DNA of 64,000 nucleotides from contig NZ_CP163444.1 in assembly GCF_041053105.1 (NCBI RefSeq), positions 5,704,001 to 5,768,000 of the forward strand, read 5' to 3'. This DNA comes from Streptomyces sp. R44. GTDB taxonomy: Bacteria > Actinomycetota > Actinomycetes > Streptomycetales > Streptomycetaceae. Shown here piece after piece: positions 41,613 to 51,262 of this stretch; position 1 is the first letter of the stretch, and each line of letters begins with the position of its first letter. Below the pieces are notes generated by a model. That model was not told the origin of the DNA. It saw nothing but the letters and a program-made list of their open reading frames with translations, and did no database searches. The translations under genes were made by a program, and so were the position numbers.

Positions 41613-42890
41613 GTGAACGCCGCCTCCCTGCCCGCATCCGTCTTCGTCCAACTGGCCCGGATCAGCCCCGCTCCGGCCGGGCTCGCCCTGCTGCGGTCCG
41701 CCCTGCACGCCCGGCGGCTGCTGCTGTTCAAGGCGCTCCTGGTCCGGGTCCACCGGCAGCGGGCGTCCGTCGGACCGGGCGCGCTCGACCGGTTCGAGCG
41801 CGCCTGGGGTCTGCTCGAACGGGTCGAGCGAAACCATCCCGCCGTGGTCCGGGACGTCCTCGACTACCCGACCACCGGGGCCTGGCTGGCGGGCGCGCTC
41901 ACCGAGCCCGCCGGACCTGCCTTCGACCGGCTGCTCGGCCACCTCGACCACCTCGCGGTCACCGCCGCCCTGCGCGGCGGCGGCCCGCTCGACGTGACCG
42001 TGGAGACCCCGGACGGCCTGCTCCCGCTGCCCGGCGTGGGCCGGCTGCGGGTGGCCGCCGACCGGGTCCGGATCAGCACCGAAGAGCGGACCGCACGGTT
42101 CCATCCGGACGGCTCCCGCCATGCCGCGCCCGCCGTCCTGACCACGACCGGCCGGGGCCGCGGTCTCCTCACCGGCCGCGGGTCCGGCTGGAGCGCGATC
42201 CGCACGCTGCCCCACAGCGCCACGTGCCTGGACGACCTCGATCCGTACCGGGTGCCGCCGGGAGCGGGCGGTGGCATGGCGGTCATCGCGGCCGATCCCG
42301 CCGAGACCGACCACGCCGCCTGGTCCGTCCTCTGGCGCGCCGCCCAGGACCTCCTCGTCCGTACGGACCCCGGCCGGGCCGCCGAGGTGGCCCGGGGCGT
42401 CCGCGCGGTCGTCCCGGTCCTTCCGCACGGTCCCCGGCATCTGGGCGGCACCCTGAGCGCCGCCCCCGGAGCCGTACTCACCTCGCTGCCCGAGGGAGCC
42501 CCGGGGATGGCCGAGACGCTCGTGCACGAGCTGCACCACAGCAAACTGGCGACGCTCCATGAACTCGTGCCGCTGTACGGCCCGGGGCGGGACGCCGTGC
42601 ACCGGGTCGGCTGGCGGCCGGACCCGCGTCCCGTCGCCGGCGTGCTGCACGGCGCCTACGCGCATCTGGCCCTGGCCGATCTGTGGCGGCGCGTGGCCAC
42701 CACCGACGGGGTGCCGACGGCCTGGAGGACCGCTGCCGGGCAACAGTTCGACGACATCCACGATCAGGTGGGCGCGGCGCTGCCGATCCTGTTTGAATCC
42801 GATGAACTGACCAAGGACGGGCGGGAGTTCGTGCATCACATGAGGCGACATCACGTGAGCCTCGGCGCGACTCCCCTCGTCGCTGGGTAA
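41613..42890 (+). CDS. HExxH-type alpha-ketoglutarate-dependent peptide beta-hydroxylase
   Basis: A 425-residue protein of the HExxH motif family associated with ribosomal peptide modification. The metal site is H305-E306-x-x-H309 in VHELHHSKL, with a downstream conserved H346/H351 (GVLHGAYAHLALADLW) as the likely third ligand. Members of this family hydroxylate the beta carbon of residues in precursor peptides; in Fxs systems a related but often inactive domain is fused to the radical SAM enzyme FxsB. No radical SAM gene is present here. The GTG at 41613 has GGAGG five bases upstream; an ATG at 41580 is in frame. Confidence 0.8.
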   Translation: MNAASLPASVFVQLARISPAPAGLALLRSALHARRLLLFKALLVRVHRQRASVGPGALDRFERAWGLLERVERNHPAVVRDVLDYPTTGAWLAGALTEPAGPAFDRLLGHLDHLAVTAALRGGGPLDVTVETPDGLLPLPGVGRLRVAADRVRISTEERTARFHPDGSRHAAPAVLTTTGRGRGLLTGRGSGWSAIRTLPHSATCLDDLDPYRVPPGAGGGMAVIAADPAETDHAAWSVLWRAAQDLLVRTDPGRAAEVARGVRAVVPVLPHGPRHLGGTLSAAPGAVLTSLPEGAPGMAETLVHELHHSKLATLHELVPLYGPGRDAVHRVGWRPDPRPVAGVLHGAYAHLALADLWRRVATTDGVPTAWRTAAGQQFDDIHDQVGAALPILFESDELTKDGREFVHHMRRHHVSLGATPLVAG

Positions 42891-42949
42891 CACTGTGCCC
42901 ACGGCACATGACACTGCGTTGCGCGGAAGCGGGACGGGAGACGCGACAG

Positions 42950-45900
42950 ATGGCGGAACAGCGGTCGGGCGGTACGGCGGACCACGGGGCCGGAAGAGCG
43001 CCGGAACACGTCCTCGTGGTCTTCCCCGGCTATCACCGCCCGTGGGCGACCTGGATCAACCAACGGCTCGACGCGTACGGGGTGCGCGCGAGCCAGCAGC
43101 GCTGGGACCCGCCCCGCGAGGTGCCCCTGGAGGACTCGCTCGGCGACCTGCTGCTCGCCCGCGGCCAGGTGCTGCTCGTCCTGGACGACTGGTTCTTCCA
43201 GCTCGGCCCGCGCCCGGCCGGCGAATGGAACGACGCGCTGCGCGGCTTCGTCGCCGCCAACGCCGACCGGTTCGCCGCGGTCAACCTCACCAACCGGACC
43301 CTGCTCCCGGCCACCGCCGTCCTCGAACCGGTCAGCCTGTGGGGCGTCGGCGAGGAGGAGGCCGAAGCCCGGCTGCTCAGCCGGCTCGGCATCGAGCCCC
43401 GCCGTGCCACCGGCCGCCGGCTGCCCGCCGGGGCACTCGTCCGCTTCCCGGACACCCCTCCCGAGATCTGGGGCGAGATCCCGCGCCGCAACCCGCGTTT
43501 CACCGGCCGGGACGACCTGCTCACCGAACTCCAGGAACGGCTCATGGACGCCGAGCGCGGCAGCGCCGCGTGCACCCTGCTCGGCATGTCCGGCATCGGC
43601 AAGACCCAGCTCGCCGCCGAGTACGCCCACCGCTTCAGCTCCGACTACGACGTCGTGTGGTGGGTCAGCTCCGACGACCGCAACGTGCAGCGCGACCGCT
43701 TCGGCGAGCTCGCCACCGAACTCGGCCTCCCCACCGGCAACGAACCCGGCGAACGCATCCGCGCCGTCCGCGAGGCCCTGCGCCGGGGCGACCCGCACTC
43801 CCGCTGGCTCATCGTCTTCGACGGCTGGGACGACACGGACGGCGTGAACGTCATGCTGCCGCACGGCCCCGGCCACGTCCTCGTCACCTCGCGCAACCGC
43901 GGCTGGGGCGACTACACCGACATCCTCGAAGTCCCCGGCTTCGACCGCGCCGAGTCCACCGCCTACCTGATGCGGCGCGCCCCGCACGTCACGGCGCCCG
44001 AGGCCGACGAGGTCGCCGCCGAGTTCGGGGACGTCCCGCTGCCGCTCGTCCAGGCCGCGGCCTGGCTCGGCGAGTCCCGCATGGAGGTCTCCGAGTACCT
44101 CCACATGGTCCGCGAAGGGCGGATCTCCGCCGTCGAGCCCTCCGGCGACGGCTTCCCCCAGGCGTCCCTGACCTCCTGGTCGATACTGATCAACCGGCTC
44201 CGACGCGCCCAGCCGCAGGCCATCGACGTGCTCAGCCTGTGCGCCTCCTTCGCCCCCGGCCGCATCCCGCTCGGTCTCATCCGCGCCTATCCGCAGGCGG
44301 ACCTCCCCGAGGACCTGCGCTGGATGGTCACCGACCTCGCCGCCTGGTCCCGCGCCCTGGACACCCTGGTCAACTACTCGGTGCTCACCCGCGAGACCCG
44401 GGGGCCCGTCAACAACGCCGAGGTGGGGCCGCACCAGGAGTCCGTGCACATGCACCGGCTCGTCCACGACATCGTCGCCCGGCTCACCGAGGGCGACCAC
44501 CGCGAAGACCACCGCAAGGCCGTCCGCACCCTGCTCGCCGAGGCCGACCCCGGCAACCCCATGGACAGCCGGCACTGGCCCCGTTACGCGGAACTCCTGC
44601 CGCATCTGGAGCCCTCCGGAGCACTCCTCAGCCGCAACCCGCGCGTCCAGACCGCCGTGCTCAACTGCCTGCGCTACTGCTTCCGCAGCGGCGAGTTCAA
44701 GGCCGGCGTCCAGCTCGCCGAGAAGATCCGGGCCAACTGGTCCACCTTCATGGACCCGCTGGACCAGCCCATGCTCGACCTGACCACCCAGCAGGGCAAC
44801 ATCCTGCGCTCCTTCGGGCGCTTCCGCGACGCGTACGACCTCGACCTCGCCCAGCGCGACCGCCTTGCCGCCGCACAGCCCCCCAACGAACTCGGCACGC
44901 TGCTCTCCAACAACGCCATCTGCAGCGACCTGCGTTTCCTCGGCCAGTACAAGGAGTCGGAGAAGCTCCAGCGCCAGGTGCTCGCCGACGCCGAACGCCT
45001 CCTGGGCGAGAGCGAGTTCTCCACCCTCGTCGCCCGGCACAACCTCGGCGTCACCCTGCGCCAGCTGGGCCGCTTCCGCGAGGCGTTCGAGTCGGACGCC
45101 GAGACCCTCGCCCGCAGCGAGCGGGTGCTCGGCAAACGCCACTCCCACACCCTCAACTCCAGCAACGCCCTCGTGCACGACCTGCGTATGCTCGGCCAGT
45201 ACCGCGAAGCCCTCGCCCGCCAGGAGTCCAACGTCCTGCGCCATGTGCAGGTGCTCGGCCCCCAGCACCTCCAGACCCTCTACGCCCGCACCCAGCTCGC
45301 CCTGTGCCGGCGCCGCGAGGGCGGCTTCCAGCAGGATCTCGGCGCCACCATGGCCACTCTGCTCGACCAGCTGGAGCAGGTCCACGGCCGCACCCACTAC
45401 ATCACGCTCACCTCCCTCAACAACTACGCCAACTTCCTGCGCGAGCACGGCGACCTCGACCAAGCCCGCGAGCTCAGCCACGAGGCCGAGGCCGGCTACC
45501 GCGCCCTCCTCGGCCCCGCCCACCCGGTCGCCACCGGCGTCCTCGCCAACACCGCCCTCGTCCTCCAGGCGTCGGGCGAACGCGCGGACGCCCTCGCCAT
45601 CCTGGAGGCCGCGCTCGCCGGACTGGCCTCCTCGCTCGGCTCCGACCACCCCTGGGTGCTGGGCTGCGCGCTCAACGCCAGTGCCGCCCGCAACTTCAAC
45701 GGACGGGTGCACGACGCCGCCGAGCTCAGCCGGGACACCCTGCGCCGCGCCCGGCACACCCTCGGCAACGAGCATCCGCTCACCCTGTCGAGCCAGGTGG
45801 CCCTCGCCACCGACCTGCGCGGCCTCAGGGAGAACGAGGAGGCGAGCAAGCTGGAGGAGGACGCCCTGCTCACCCTCACCCGCACCCTGGGCGCCCAGCA

Positions 45901-45967
45901 CCCGCACACCCTGTCGGCGCGCCAGCGCAACCGGCCCTACTGGGACTTCGAGGCCAACCTGGGCTGA
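42950..45967 (+). CDS. fxsT: TIR/NB-ARC/TPR protein, FxSxx-COOH system type (FxsT)
   Basis: A 1005-residue protein with the plan of a STAND immune receptor. Residues 18-140 are TIR-like (HVLVVFPGYHRPWATWINQRL ... QVLLVLDDW), with E92 in GEWNDAL a candidate NADase glutamate. An NB-ARC ATPase follows with the P-loop GMSGIGKTQLA (212-222), Walker B WLIVFDGWDD and sensor GHVLVTSRNRGWG. From about 590 to 1000 are TPR repeats of the LGRFREAFESDAETLA type. The ATG at 42950 has GGGAG nine bases upstream. It probably senses the peptide or a peptide-controlled signal (inference). Confidence 0.85.
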   Translation: MAEQRSGGTADHGAGRAPEHVLVVFPGYHRPWATWINQRLDAYGVRASQQRWDPPREVPLEDSLGDLLLARGQVLLVLDDWFFQLGPRPAGEWNDALRGFVAANADRFAAVNLTNRTLLPATAVLEPVSLWGVGEEEAEARLLSRLGIEPRRATGRRLPAGALVRFPDTPPEIWGEIPRRNPRFTGRDDLLTELQERLMDAERGSAACTLLGMSGIGKTQLAAEYAHRFSSDYDVVWWVSSDDRNVQRDRFGELATELGLPTGNEPGERIRAVREALRRGDPHSRWLIVFDGWDDTDGVNVMLPHGPGHVLVTSRNRGWGDYTDILEVPGFDRAESTAYLMRRAPHVTAPEADEVAAEFGDVPLPLVQAAAWLGESRMEVSEYLHMVREGRISAVEPSGDGFPQASLTSWSILINRLRRAQPQAIDVLSLCASFAPGRIPLGLIRAYPQADLPEDLRWMVTDLAAWSRALDTLVNYSVLTRETRGPVNNAEVGPHQESVHMHRLVHDIVARLTEGDHREDHRKAVRTLLAEADPGNPMDSRHWPRYAELLPHLEPSGALLSRNPRVQTAVLNCLRYCFRSGEFKAGVQLAEKIRANWSTFMDPLDQPMLDLTTQQGNILRSFGRFRDAYDLDLAQRDRLAAAQPPNELGTLLSNNAICSDLRFLGQYKESEKLQRQVLADAERLLGESEFSTLVARHNLGVTLRQLGRFREAFESDAETLARSERVLGKRHSHTLNSSNALVHDLRMLGQYREALARQESNVLRHVQVLGPQHLQTLYARTQLALCRRREGGFQQDLGATMATLLDQLEQVHGRTHYITLTSLNNYANFLREHGDLDQARELSHEAEAGYRALLGPAHPVATGVLANTALVLQASGERADALAILEAALAGLASSLGSDHPWVLGCALNASAARNFNGRVHDAAELSRDTLRRARHTLGNEHPLTLSSQVALATDLRGLRENEEASKLEEDALLTLTRTLGAQHPHTLSARQRNRPYWDFEANLG

Positions 45968-45992
45968 CAGCCCGTACGCGCAGGGAAACGCC

Positions 45993-46028
45993 GGAGGCCC
46001 GGCACCCCGAGGGGGGTGCCGGGCCTCC
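45993..46028. terminator. Strong bidirectional terminator between fxsT and kgd
   Basis: A perfect 16-bp stem (GGAGGCCCGGCACCCC / GGGGTGCCGGGCCTCC) with loop GAGG lies 25 nt after the fxsT stop and just downstream of the convergent kgd stop. CCGTACGCGTACGG follows as a further palindrome. Confidence 0.9.
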
Positions 46029-46053
46029 TTCCGTACGCGTACGGAGTGGTCGA

Positions 46054-49000
46054 TCAGGCGTCGAAGACCTCGTTGACCAGCTGCTGCTGCTCCGCCTGGT
46101 GGCGCTTGGCCGAGCCGACCGCCGGGGAGGAGGAGTGCGGACGCGAGATCCGGCGCAGGCGCTCGCCCGCCGGGATGTCCGCACCGACCGCCAGGTCCAG
46201 GTGGTCGATCAGGTTGAGCGCGATGAACGGCCAGGCACCCTGGTTCGCCGGCTCCTCCTGCGCCCAGATGTACTTCGCGGCGTTCGGGTACTTGGCGATC
46301 TCGGCCTGCAGCTCGGCACCCGGCAGCGGGTACAGGCGCTCCAGACGGATGATCGCGGTCTCCGTGTCACCGCGCTTCTGACGCTCGGCCTCCAGGTCGT
46401 AGTAGACCTTGCCGGCGCAGAAGACGACCTTGCGGACGTTCGCCGGGTCGACCGTGGTGTCGCCGATCACCGGGCGGAAGCCGCCGGTGGTGAACTCCTC
46501 CACCTTGGACGCCGCGGCCTTCAGACGCAGCATCGACTTCGGGGTGAAGACGATGAGCGGCTTGTGGTGCGGGTTGTGCACCTGCCAGCGCAGGAGGTGG
46601 AAGTAGTTCGACGGCAGCGTCGGCATGGCGACCGTCATGTTGTCCTGGGCGCACATCTGGAGGAAGCGCTCCGGGCGCGCGGACGAGTGGTCCGGGCCCT
46701 GGCCCTCGTAGCCGTGCGGCAGGAGCAGCGTGACGCCGGAGGTCTGGCCCCACTTCTGCTCGGCCGAGGAGATGAACTCGTCGACGACGGTCTGCGCGCC
46801 GTTGACGAAGTCACCGAACTGGGCCTCCCAGATGACCAGGGAGTCCGGGCGGGCCAGCGAGTAGCCGTACTCGAAGCCCATCGCCGCGTACTCGCTGAGC
46901 AGCGAGTCGTAGACGTTGTAGTGGGCCTGGTCCTCGGCCAGGTAGAGCAGCGGGGTGTAGTCCTCGCCGGTCTCCTGGTCGACCAGGACCGCGTGGCGCT
47001 GGCCGAAGGTGCCGCGGCGGGAGTCCTGACCCGACAGGCGGACCGGGGTGCCCTCCATCAGCAGGGAGCCGATGGCGAGGGTCTCGCCGAAGCCCCAGTC
47101 GATGGTGCCGTCGTCGATCGAGGCGGCACGGCGCTGCATCTGCGGGAGCAGACGCGGGTGGACCGTGACGCGCTCCGGGATGCTGACCTGCGACTCGGCG
47201 ATCCGCTTCACGACCTCCTGGGAGACCGCGGTGGTGACGCCGACCGGGAACTCGGCCTGGGCGTCCGGCACGGTCGTCGCCGAGGGGGCGGCGGTGGCCT
47301 CGCGGACCTCCGCGAACACCTTCTCCAGCTGGCCCTGGAAGTCCTGGAGCGCCTGCTCCGCCTCTTCGAGGGTGATGTCGCCGCGACCGATGAGCGACTC
47401 GGTGTACAGCTTGCGCACCGAACGCTTCTTGTCGATCAGGTTGTACATCTGCGGGTTGGTGAACTGCGGGTTGTCGCCCTCGTTGTGACCGCGGCGGCGG
47501 TAGCAGATGAGGTCGATCACGACGTCCTTGTTGAACGTCTGGCGGAACTCGAAGGCGAGCCGCGCGACGCGGACCACGGCCTCCGGGTCGTCGCCGTTCA
47601 CGTGGAAGATCGGCGCCTCGATCATGCGGGCCACGTCGGTCGCGTACATCGAGGAACGCGAGGACTCCGGGGCGGCGGTGAAGCCGACCTGGTTGTTGAT
47701 GACGATGTGGACCGTGCCGCCGGTGCGGTAGCCCCGCAGCTGCGACATGTTCAGCGTCTCGGCGACGACACCCTGGCCGGCGAAGGCCGCGTCGCCGTGG
47801 AGGGCGACGGGCAGGACGGTGAAGTCCGTGCCGCCCTTGTTGATGACGTCCTGCTTGGCGCGGACGATGCCTTCCAGGACCGGGTCGACCGCCTCCAGGT
47901 GGGAGGGGTTGGCGGCCAGGGAGACCTTGATCTGCTCGCCGTCGAGGCCCGTGAAGGTGCCCTCGGCGCCCAGGTGGTACTTGACGTCGCCGGAGCCGTG
48001 CATCGACTTCGGGTCGAGGTTGCCCTCGAACTCGCGGAAGATCTGCGCGTACGACTTGCCGACGATGTTCGCCAGGACGTTCAGGCGGCCGCGGTGGGCC
48101 ATGCCGATGACGACCTCGTCGAGGCGCGACTCGGCGGCCGAGTCGATGACCGCGTCGAGCAGCGGGATGACGGACTCGCCGCCCTCCAGGGAGAAGCGCT
48201 TCTGGCCGACGTACTTCGTCTGCAGGAAGGTCTCGAAGGCCTCCGCCGCGTTCAGCCGGCGCAGGATCCGCAGCTGCTCCTCGCGCTCCACGCGGGAGTG
48301 CGGGCGCTCCACGCGGTCCTGGATCCACTTGCGCTGCTTCGGGTCCTGGATGTGCATGAACTCGACGCCGGTGGTGCGGCAGTACGAGTCGCGGAGCACG
48401 CCGAGGATGTCGCGGAGCTTCATCATCGACTTGCCGGCGAAGCCGCCGACCGCGAACTCGCGCTCCAGGTCCCACAGGGTGAGGCCGTGCTCGGTGATGT
48501 CCAGGTCGGGGTGCTTGCGCTGCTTGTACTCCAGCGGGTCGGTGTCGGCCATGACGTGGCCGCGGACCCGGTAGGAGTGGATCAGCTCGAAGACGCGCGC
48601 GGCCTTGGTGACGTCGTCGTCGTGCGAGGCGTCGATGTCCTTGAGCCAGCGGACCGGCTCGTAGGGGATGCGCAGGGCCTTGAAGATCTCGTCGTAGAAG
48701 CCCTCCTCGCCGAGGAGGTAGTTCGCGACGACGCGCAGGAACTCGCCGGAGGCGGCGCCCTGGATGACGCGGTGGTCGTACGTCGAGGTCAGGGTCATGA
48801 CCTTGGAGATGCCCAGCTTGTTCAGGGTGTCCTGCGAGGTGCCCTGGAACTCGGCCGGGTAGTCCATCGAGCCGACGCCCATGATGACCGACTGACCGGG
48901 CATCAGACGCGGCACGGAGTGGACGGTGCCGAGGCCACCGGGGTTGGTCAGGGAGACCGTGACGCCGGTGAAGTCCTCCATCGTCAGCTTGCCCACGCGG

Positions 49001-49839
49001 GCGCGCTTGACGATGTCCTCGTAGGCCTGCCAGAACTCGAAGAAGTTGAGCGTCTCGGCCTTCTTGATGCCCGCGACGACGAGCTGGCGGTCGCCGTTCG
49101 GCTTCACCAGGTCGATCGCGAGGCCGAAGTTCACGTGCTCCGGCTTGACCAGGGTCGGCTTGCCGTCCTTCTCCGCGAAGGAGTGGTTCATCGACGGCAT
49201 GGCCTTGATCGCCTGCACCATCGCGTAGCCGATGAGGTGCGTGAAGGAGATCTTCCCGCCCCGGGCGCGCTTCAGGTGGTTGTTGATCACGATCCGGTTG
49301 TCGAAGAGCAGCTTCACCGGGACGGCGCGGACGGACGTGGCCGTCGGCACCTCCAGGGAGGCGTTCATGTTCTTCGCGACCGCGGCGGCGGGGCCGCGCA
49401 GCGTGATCAGCTCGGGCCCGGCGGGGGCCTCGGTGGCCTCCTTGGCCTTCACCGGCGCCGGAGCGGCGGCGGCGGGCTTCGGGGCGGCCGGCGCGGGGGC
49501 CGCGGCCGGCTTCACGGGAGCCGGGGCCGCGACCGGGGCGGGCGCGGGAGCCGGAACGGCCGCCGGAGCCGAAGGCGCGGCCTGTGCGGGGCCCGCCTGC
49601 GGCGCGACGGGCGCGCTCTGAGTGGTGGCGGCCGGGGCGGCCGGGGTCTCCGACGCTCCGGGCTTGTAGTCGGCGAAGAAGTCCCACCAGGCACGATCGA
49701 CTGAATTCGGGTCCTGGAGGTACTGCTGGTAGATCTCGTCGACGAGCCACTCATTGGCACCGAAGGCGGCTGCGGGGCTCACGCCCTGCCCGTCTTGGTG
49801 GGCCGGGGAGCTCGGGGTACTGGGGGACTGAGACGACAC
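46054..49839 (-). CDS. kgd: Multifunctional 2-oxoglutarate metabolism enzyme (KGD; E1 with fused E2 core)
   Basis: A 1261-residue actinobacterial enzyme that serves as E1 of 2-oxoglutarate dehydrogenase and can also act as carboxylase/synthase. Order: N-terminal segment [14 protein letters not shown]; an Ala/Pro linker (about 60-130); an E2-type acyltransferase core with [12 protein letters not shown] and YDHRVIQGA, in which the usual DHRxxDG is changed as in other KGDs; then the thiamine-dependent E1 core with [21 protein letters not shown] and [10 protein letters not shown]; and a C-terminal [15 protein letters not shown]. No lipoyl domain is present, so a separate E2 must supply it. The start is the GTG at 49839. 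GarA-type FHA control is known for this family. Confidence 0.96.
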   Translation of the reverse strand: MSSQSPSTPSSPAHQDGQGVSPAAAFGANEWLVDEIYQQYLQDPNSVDRAWWDFFADYKPGASETPAAPAATTQSAPVAPQAGPAQAAPSAPAAVPAPAPAPVAAPAPVKPAAAPAPAAPKPAAAAPAPVKAKEATEAPAGPELITLRGPAAAVAKNMNASLEVPTATSVRAVPVKLLFDNRIVINNHLKRARGGKISFTHLIGYAMVQAIKAMPSMNHSFAEKDGKPTLVKPEHVNFGLAIDLVKPNGDRQLVVAGIKKAETLNFFEFWQAYEDIVKRARVGKLTMEDFTGVTVSLTNPGGLGTVHSVPRLMPGQSVIMGVGSMDYPAEFQGTSQDTLNKLGISKVMTLTSTYDHRVIQGAASGEFLRVVANYLLGEEGFYDEIFKALRIPYEPVRWLKDIDASHDDDVTKAARVFELIHSYRVRGHVMADTDPLEYKQRKHPDLDITEHGLTLWDLEREFAVGGFAGKSMMKLRDILGVLRDSYCRTTGVEFMHIQDPKQRKWIQDRVERPHSRVEREEQLRILRRLNAAEAFETFLQTKYVGQKRFSLEGGESVIPLLDAVIDSAAESRLDEVVIGMAHRGRLNVLANIVGKSYAQIFREFEGNLDPKSMHGSGDVKYHLGAEGTFTGLDGEQIKVSLAANPSHLEAVDPVLEGIVRAKQDVINKGGTDFTVLPVALHGDAAFAGQGVVAETLNMSQLRGYRTGGTVHIVINNQVGFTAAPESSRSSMYATDVARMIEAPIFHVNGDDPEAVVRVARLAFEFRQTFNKDVVIDLICYRRRGHNEGDNPQFTNPQMYNLIDKKRSVRKLYTESLIGRGDITLEEAEQALQDFQGQLEKVFAEVREATAAPSATTVPDAQAEFPVGVTTAVSQEVVKRIAESQVSIPERVTVHPRLLPQMQRRAASIDDGTIDWGFGETLAIGSLLMEGTPVRLSGQDSRRGTFGQRHAVLVDQETGEDYTPLLYLAEDQAHYNVYDSLLSEYAAMGFEYGYSLARPDSLVIWEAQFGDFVNGAQTVVDEFISSAEQKWGQTSGVTLLLPHGYEGQGPDHSSARPERFLQMCAQDNMTVAMPTLPSNYFHLLRWQVHNPHHKPLIVFTPKSMLRLKAAASKVEEFTTGGFRPVIGDTTVDPANVRKVVFCAGKVYYDLEAERQKRGDTETAIIRLERLYPLPGAELQAEIAKYPNAAKYIWAQEEPANQGAWPFIALNLIDHLDLAVGADIPAGERLRRISRPHSSSPAVGSAKRHQAEQQQLVNEVFDA

Positions 49840-50149
49840 GGCGGCAACCGCCCTCTTCCGCTTCGCAAGGTGATGGACAGCGGAAATAAAGGCTACGCCT
49901 GTCCGGCCGAGAGGTGCAGGCCAGGCACTCCAACGTTGCGCAAGTCACACTTGACAGCGTGTTTCGATGCCATGAATGGCGGGAAACAAGCGTGGTTCCG
50001 CATGTGTGAGGGTACGGAAAAGCGCGAGCGCGGCCAGGTTCGGCCGCACCCCTGATCAGGTCCTGCCCACGTAGACGCAGGTGCGCTCACGTTGACGCAG
50101 GTCCCGCTCACGTACACGCAGAACGTGCGCTTCCGGTTCGAACCCTACG
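49840..50149 (-). other. 310-bp intergenic region: kgd promoter area and histidine-kinase 3' end
   Basis: No gene is supported. The part near kgd is AT-richer and contains TTTATTT on the minus strand, likely near the promoter. The part near the kinase stop holds the direct repeats at 50068-50131. No clear terminator hairpin for the kinase gene was seen. Confidence 0.4.
50068..50131. repeat. Three imperfect 20-23-bp direct repeats
   Basis: Units begin CACGTAGACGCAGG (50068), CACGTTGACGCAGG (50088) and CACGTACACGCAGA (50109), each ending near GCGCT or CCGCT. They lie 20-80 bp beyond the stop of the histidine kinase gene and upstream of kgd. Confidence 0.7.
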
Positions 50150-51262
50150 TCAATCCCGCAGGGGAAGGCTGCCCGGAAGAGTGACTCTGATGCGGCATCC
50201 ACGTGACGATTCGGCCACCCCGATCCCGCCGCCGTGCAGATCCACCGCCCAGCGGGCGATCGCGAGCCCGAGACCGGTGCCGCCGTCGCTGCCCGGCCCC
50301 TGCCGGTCCGGGGTCGAGCCCCGGTTGAACCGCTCGAAGACCTTGTGCCGCTCCGACTCCGGAATGCCCGGACCCTCGTCCTCGACCTCCAGCTCCAGCG
50401 AGTCGGGATACGGGCCGCGCCGGGCCCGGACGGTGACCCGGCCGTGCGGCGGGGAGTGCTTCACCGCGTTGTCGATCAGGTTCGCCATCACCTGGTGCAG
50501 CCGCTCCGCGTCCGCGTGCGCGACCAGCTCGGGCGGCGACACGTCCAGGTGCAGATGCACGTCCGTACGCCGGTGCAGGCCCGAGGTGGACGAGAGGCCC
50601 CGCTGGGACGCGGCCAGGTTCGCCTCCCGCAGCACCCCCGACAGATAGGGCCAGACCTCGAAACGGCTCGCCCGGAGCGTGACGACACCGTTGTCAAGAC
50701 GTGACAGGTCGAGCAGGGTCTCCACCAGCCGGCCGAGCCGCTCCGTCTGCTTCAGCGCCGACCGCATCGTCTCCGGATCGGCCTCGGACACCCCGTCCAC
50801 GACGTTCTCCAGGACGGCCCGCAGCGCCGCGATCGGCGTGCGCAGCTCGTGCGAGACATTGGCCACCAGCTCCTTGCGGTGCCGGTCGACGGCCTCCAGG
50901 TCGTCCGCCATCCGGTTGATCGTCGACGCGAGGTCGCCCAGCTCGTCCCGCCGGTCCGCGCCCCGCACCCGCCGGCTGAAGTCGCCGCGCGAGATCGACC
51001 CGGCCACCGTGTTCATCTCGTCGAGCGGCGCCGTCAGGGACTGCGCCACGAACTGGGTGATCAGCAGGGTCGCGATCATCGCGAAGATCGTGATGTACCG
51101 GAACTCCGTGGACGTGCGGATCGCGACCAGGGCCAGGCAGGAGGTCAGCAGGACCGCCCCCACGACCAGGGCGCCCAGCTTGGTCTTGATCGAGATCACG
51201 ATCCGACGGGGCCCGTTGGGTCCCCGTCCCCCGTGCGGCCTCCCGGGCACCGGCCGGCTCAC
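50150..51262 (-). CDS. Sensor histidine kinase of an OmpR-type two-component system
   Basis: A 370-residue membrane histidine kinase. After a short basic tail, one or two membrane helices lie at about residues 25-75, with almost no extracellular domain between them. A HAMP domain follows (TAPLDEMNTVAGSISRGDFSRRV), then the phosphoacceptor H-box VANVSHELRTPIAALRAVLENV and the HATPase motifs NLIDNAVKHS, DEGPGIP and GTGLGLAIA. The tiny external loop suggests that it senses the membrane or an internal signal. The GTG at 51262 overlaps the response-regulator stop (GTGA). Confidence 0.93.
   Translation of the reverse strand: MSRPVPGRPHGGRGPNGPRRIVISIKTKLGALVVGAVLLTSCLALVAIRTSTEFRYITIFAMIATLLITQFVAQSLTAPLDEMNTVAGSISRGDFSRRVRGADRRDELGDLASTINRMADDLEAVDRHRKELVANVSHELRTPIAALRAVLENVVDGVSEADPETMRSALKQTERLGRLVETLLDLSRLDNGVVTLRASRFEVWPYLSGVLREANLAASQRGLSSTSGLHRRTDVHLHLDVSPPELVAHADAERLHQVMANLIDNAVKHSPPHGRVTVRARRGPYPDSLELEVEDEGPGIPESERHKVFERFNRGSTPDRQGPGSDGGTGLGLAIARWAVDLHGGGIGVAESSRGCRIRVTLPGSLPLRD

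Noticed and set aside
41209..41616. 135-codon frame between the vWA/TPR gene and the hydroxylase
   Set aside because: It overlaps the FxsA-like gene in another frame, lacks a ribosome-binding site, and its product is low-complexity.
42851..45907. A 1018-codon antisense frame opposite fxsT
   Set aside because: Long antisense frames are common in GC-rich genes; the product is Gly/Val/Glu-rich with no motif, while fxsT has TIR, NB-ARC and TPR signatures.
42895..49704. A 2269-codon open frame on the plus strand running across fxsT and kgd
   Set aside because: It is a shadow of two better-supported genes, crosses a 16-bp-stem terminator, and its product is low-complexity Arg/Pro/His or Gly/Val/Asp-rich sequence without domains.
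46811..49750. A 979-codon second frame within kgd on the same strand
   Set aside because: It is an out-of-frame shadow rich in Arg/Pro/Gly; kgd itself has clear enzyme motifs in the other frame.
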